From Dehalococcoidia bacterium (GTDB lineage Bacteria > Chloroflexota > Dehalococcoidia > GIF9 > UBA5629): a DNA stretch of 5,929 nt. Below, one piece after another: positions 4,774-5,929 of the stretch. Each line of letters opens with the position of its first letter. The first letter of the stretch is position 1. The translations under genes and the position numbers were made by a program. The notes under the pieces were generated by a model. That model searched no databases and was not told the origin of the DNA. It was given only the letters and a program-made list of their open reading frames with translations. The stretch spans positions 1-5,929 of the forward strand of contig DNCV01000074.1 in NCBI GenBank assembly GCA_003484395.1, written 5' to 3'.

Positions 4774-5929
4774 ATGACACTCATCTTCATCTCTATATCC
4801 TGGTTATTAGGCATCGTTATTGGTTCTTATCTGAATTGTTCGTTTATGATTATTTTTATCAGCATCCTGCCTCTGGCAGGGATCCCCTTTCTCCGCCAGC
4901 ACAGGGCAACGCTCGTCCTTGCATCGATATGCCTGCTTTTCTGCGCCAGCGGCATATTGCGGACACAGGCCAATGCAGCACACCTGAATAGCGAAAAGCT
5001 GCGACTCTACAATGATTCGGGCATTATTCAAATCGAAGGAGTCGTCGAATCGGATCCTGATATACGGGATACGAGCACGTCATTTCAATTTTCAGCCCGC
5101 AGCGTTATCAGCAAAGATACAACGGAACCTCTCAGCGGCAAGGCGATGGTATTCACTGGCAAATACCCCGATTATCGGTACGGCGATATGATCCGCGTCA
5201 CCGGTGCGCTTGAAACGCCGCAGAACTTCTCCGATTTCGATTATAAAGGGTATCTGAACGAAAAAGGCATCCGTTCCGTGATCAGCTATCCAAAAATCGT
5301 GCTGACCGAAAGAGGTCAGGGGAATAAAGTTCTCAGCATTATTTATGACTTGCGCAGAAAGTTATCACAAAGCCTGTCACTGGCGCTGCCGGAGCCACAG
5401 AATGCGCTGGCGCAGGGGATACTTCTGGGGCTGCGCAGCACCATCCCGCAGGAGTTGAAGACCGCATTCTCCAAAACAGGAACCACACATATCCTCGCGA
5501 TATCCGGACTCAACCTGAGCATATTCATCGGCATCTGCCTCGCCATCGGCATCTGGATATTCGGCAGGCAGCGCTCGATCTACATATGGCTCGGGCTCGC
5601 AATTACCTGGATATACACGCTTATCTCAGGAATGAACGCCCCCGTCATTCGCAGCGCTCTGATGGTCAGTCTATTTCTCATTGCCGAACTGCTCGGGAGG
5701 CAGCGCCAGGCATTGAGCGCGCTTATCTTCGCAGCAGCAGTCATGACCGCAGTCGATCCCGCCGTGCTGCACGATGTGAGCTTTCAATTGAGCTTCCTGG
5801 CAATGACCGGGCTGATTACCATCTCGCCGGGGTTAATAGGACAAGGACGCACTTCAACAAACAAAATGATACGAAAGAACAATTTCGCACGGGCAACGCT
5901 TAACCTCTGCACCGATAGCATCGGAGTCA
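4774..5929 (+). CDS. comEC: Competence protein ComEC, DNA-uptake channel, N-terminal 385 residues (3' truncated by window)
   Basis: An integral membrane protein that forms the pore carrying single-stranded DNA into the cytoplasm during transformation. Three hydrophobic N-terminal segments (about 2-20, 22-40, 48-64) precede a soluble DUF4131/OB-like region (about 85-180; GVVESDPDIRD, YPDYRYGDMIRVTGAL, FDYKGYLNEKGI). The Competence domain then begins with GILLGLRSTIPQELKTAFSK (about 215-234) and THILAISGLNLS (238-249), the most conserved ComEC motif. NAPVIRSALMV (288-298) and DPAVLHDVSFQLSFLAMTG (328-346) are further family signatures. The ATG lies 7 nt after the comEA stop, with GAGGA (4758-4762) inside the end of comEA as the likely ribosome site, so the genes are translationally linked. 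The frame is open to the edge; the rest of the channel and any C-terminal metallo-beta-lactamase-like domain lie outside. Confidence 0.96.
   Translation, partial: MTLIFISISWLLGIVIGSYLNCSFMIIFISILPLAGIPFLRQHRATLVLASICLLFCASGILRTQANAAHLNSEKLRLYNDSGIIQIEGVVESDPDIRDTSTSFQFSARSVISKDTTEPLSGKAMVFTGKYPDYRYGDMIRVTGALETPQNFSDFDYKGYLNEKGIRSVISYPKIVLTERGQGNKVLSIIYDLRRKLSQSLSLALPEPQNALAQGILLGLRSTIPQELKTAFSKTGTTHILAISGLNLSIFIGICLAIGIWIFGRQRSIYIWLGLAITWIYTLISGMNAPVIRSALMVSLFLIAELLGRQRQALSALIFAAAVMTAVDPAVLHDVSFQLSFLAMTGLITISPGLIGQGRTSTNKMIRKNNFARATLNLCTDSIGV

Noticed and set aside
4807..5031. Minus-strand open frame of 74 codons
   Set aside because: It is antisense to comEC, with no motif and no ribosome site.
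5586..5903. Plus-strand open frame of 105 codons
   Set aside because: It is an alternative-frame shadow of comEC, whose own frame shows the family motifs continuously.

Overview
The window is bacterial chromosome in three blocks. Most likely it comes from a Chloroflexota/Dehalococcoidia-like organism. That placement is an inference from the protein style, the non-GGM GroEL tail and the gene set; no marker here proves it.

Block 1 (1-430) is the 3' end of groEL followed by a strong intrinsic terminator. Block 2 (about 431-3387) is a non-core, visibly AT-richer stretch. It opens with a short 5'-truncated fragment resembling the C-terminus of an HD-GYP protein (519-629). It then contains a 2.7-kb segment bounded by a 31-nt direct repeat (657-687 and 3357-3387, 29/31 identical). 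The right-hand repeat is the 3' end of the tmRNA gene, so the segment looks like a decayed genomic island integrated at ssrA. Inside it, all on the minus strand, are a two-gene toxin-antitoxin-like operon (small antitoxin-like protein, then a PIN-domain protein) and a complete insertion sequence of about 1.5 kb with recognisable inverted repeats. No integrase or recombinase is left.

Block 3 (3366-5929) is core genome. The tmRNA gene (ssrA) and smpB lie together on the minus strand and encode the two parts of the trans-translation ribosome-rescue system. Divergently, comEA and the first 385 codons of comEC lie on the plus strand and encode DNA binding and the membrane channel for natural transformation.

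The most notable signal is the duplicated tmRNA end. It marks ssrA as an integration hot spot, as is known for mobile reductive-dehalogenase islands in Dehalococcoides. Here the island has shrunk to a toxin-antitoxin pair plus an IS whose right end abuts the attachment repeat. The IS transposase is co-oriented with, and immediately downstream of, the tmRNA gene.
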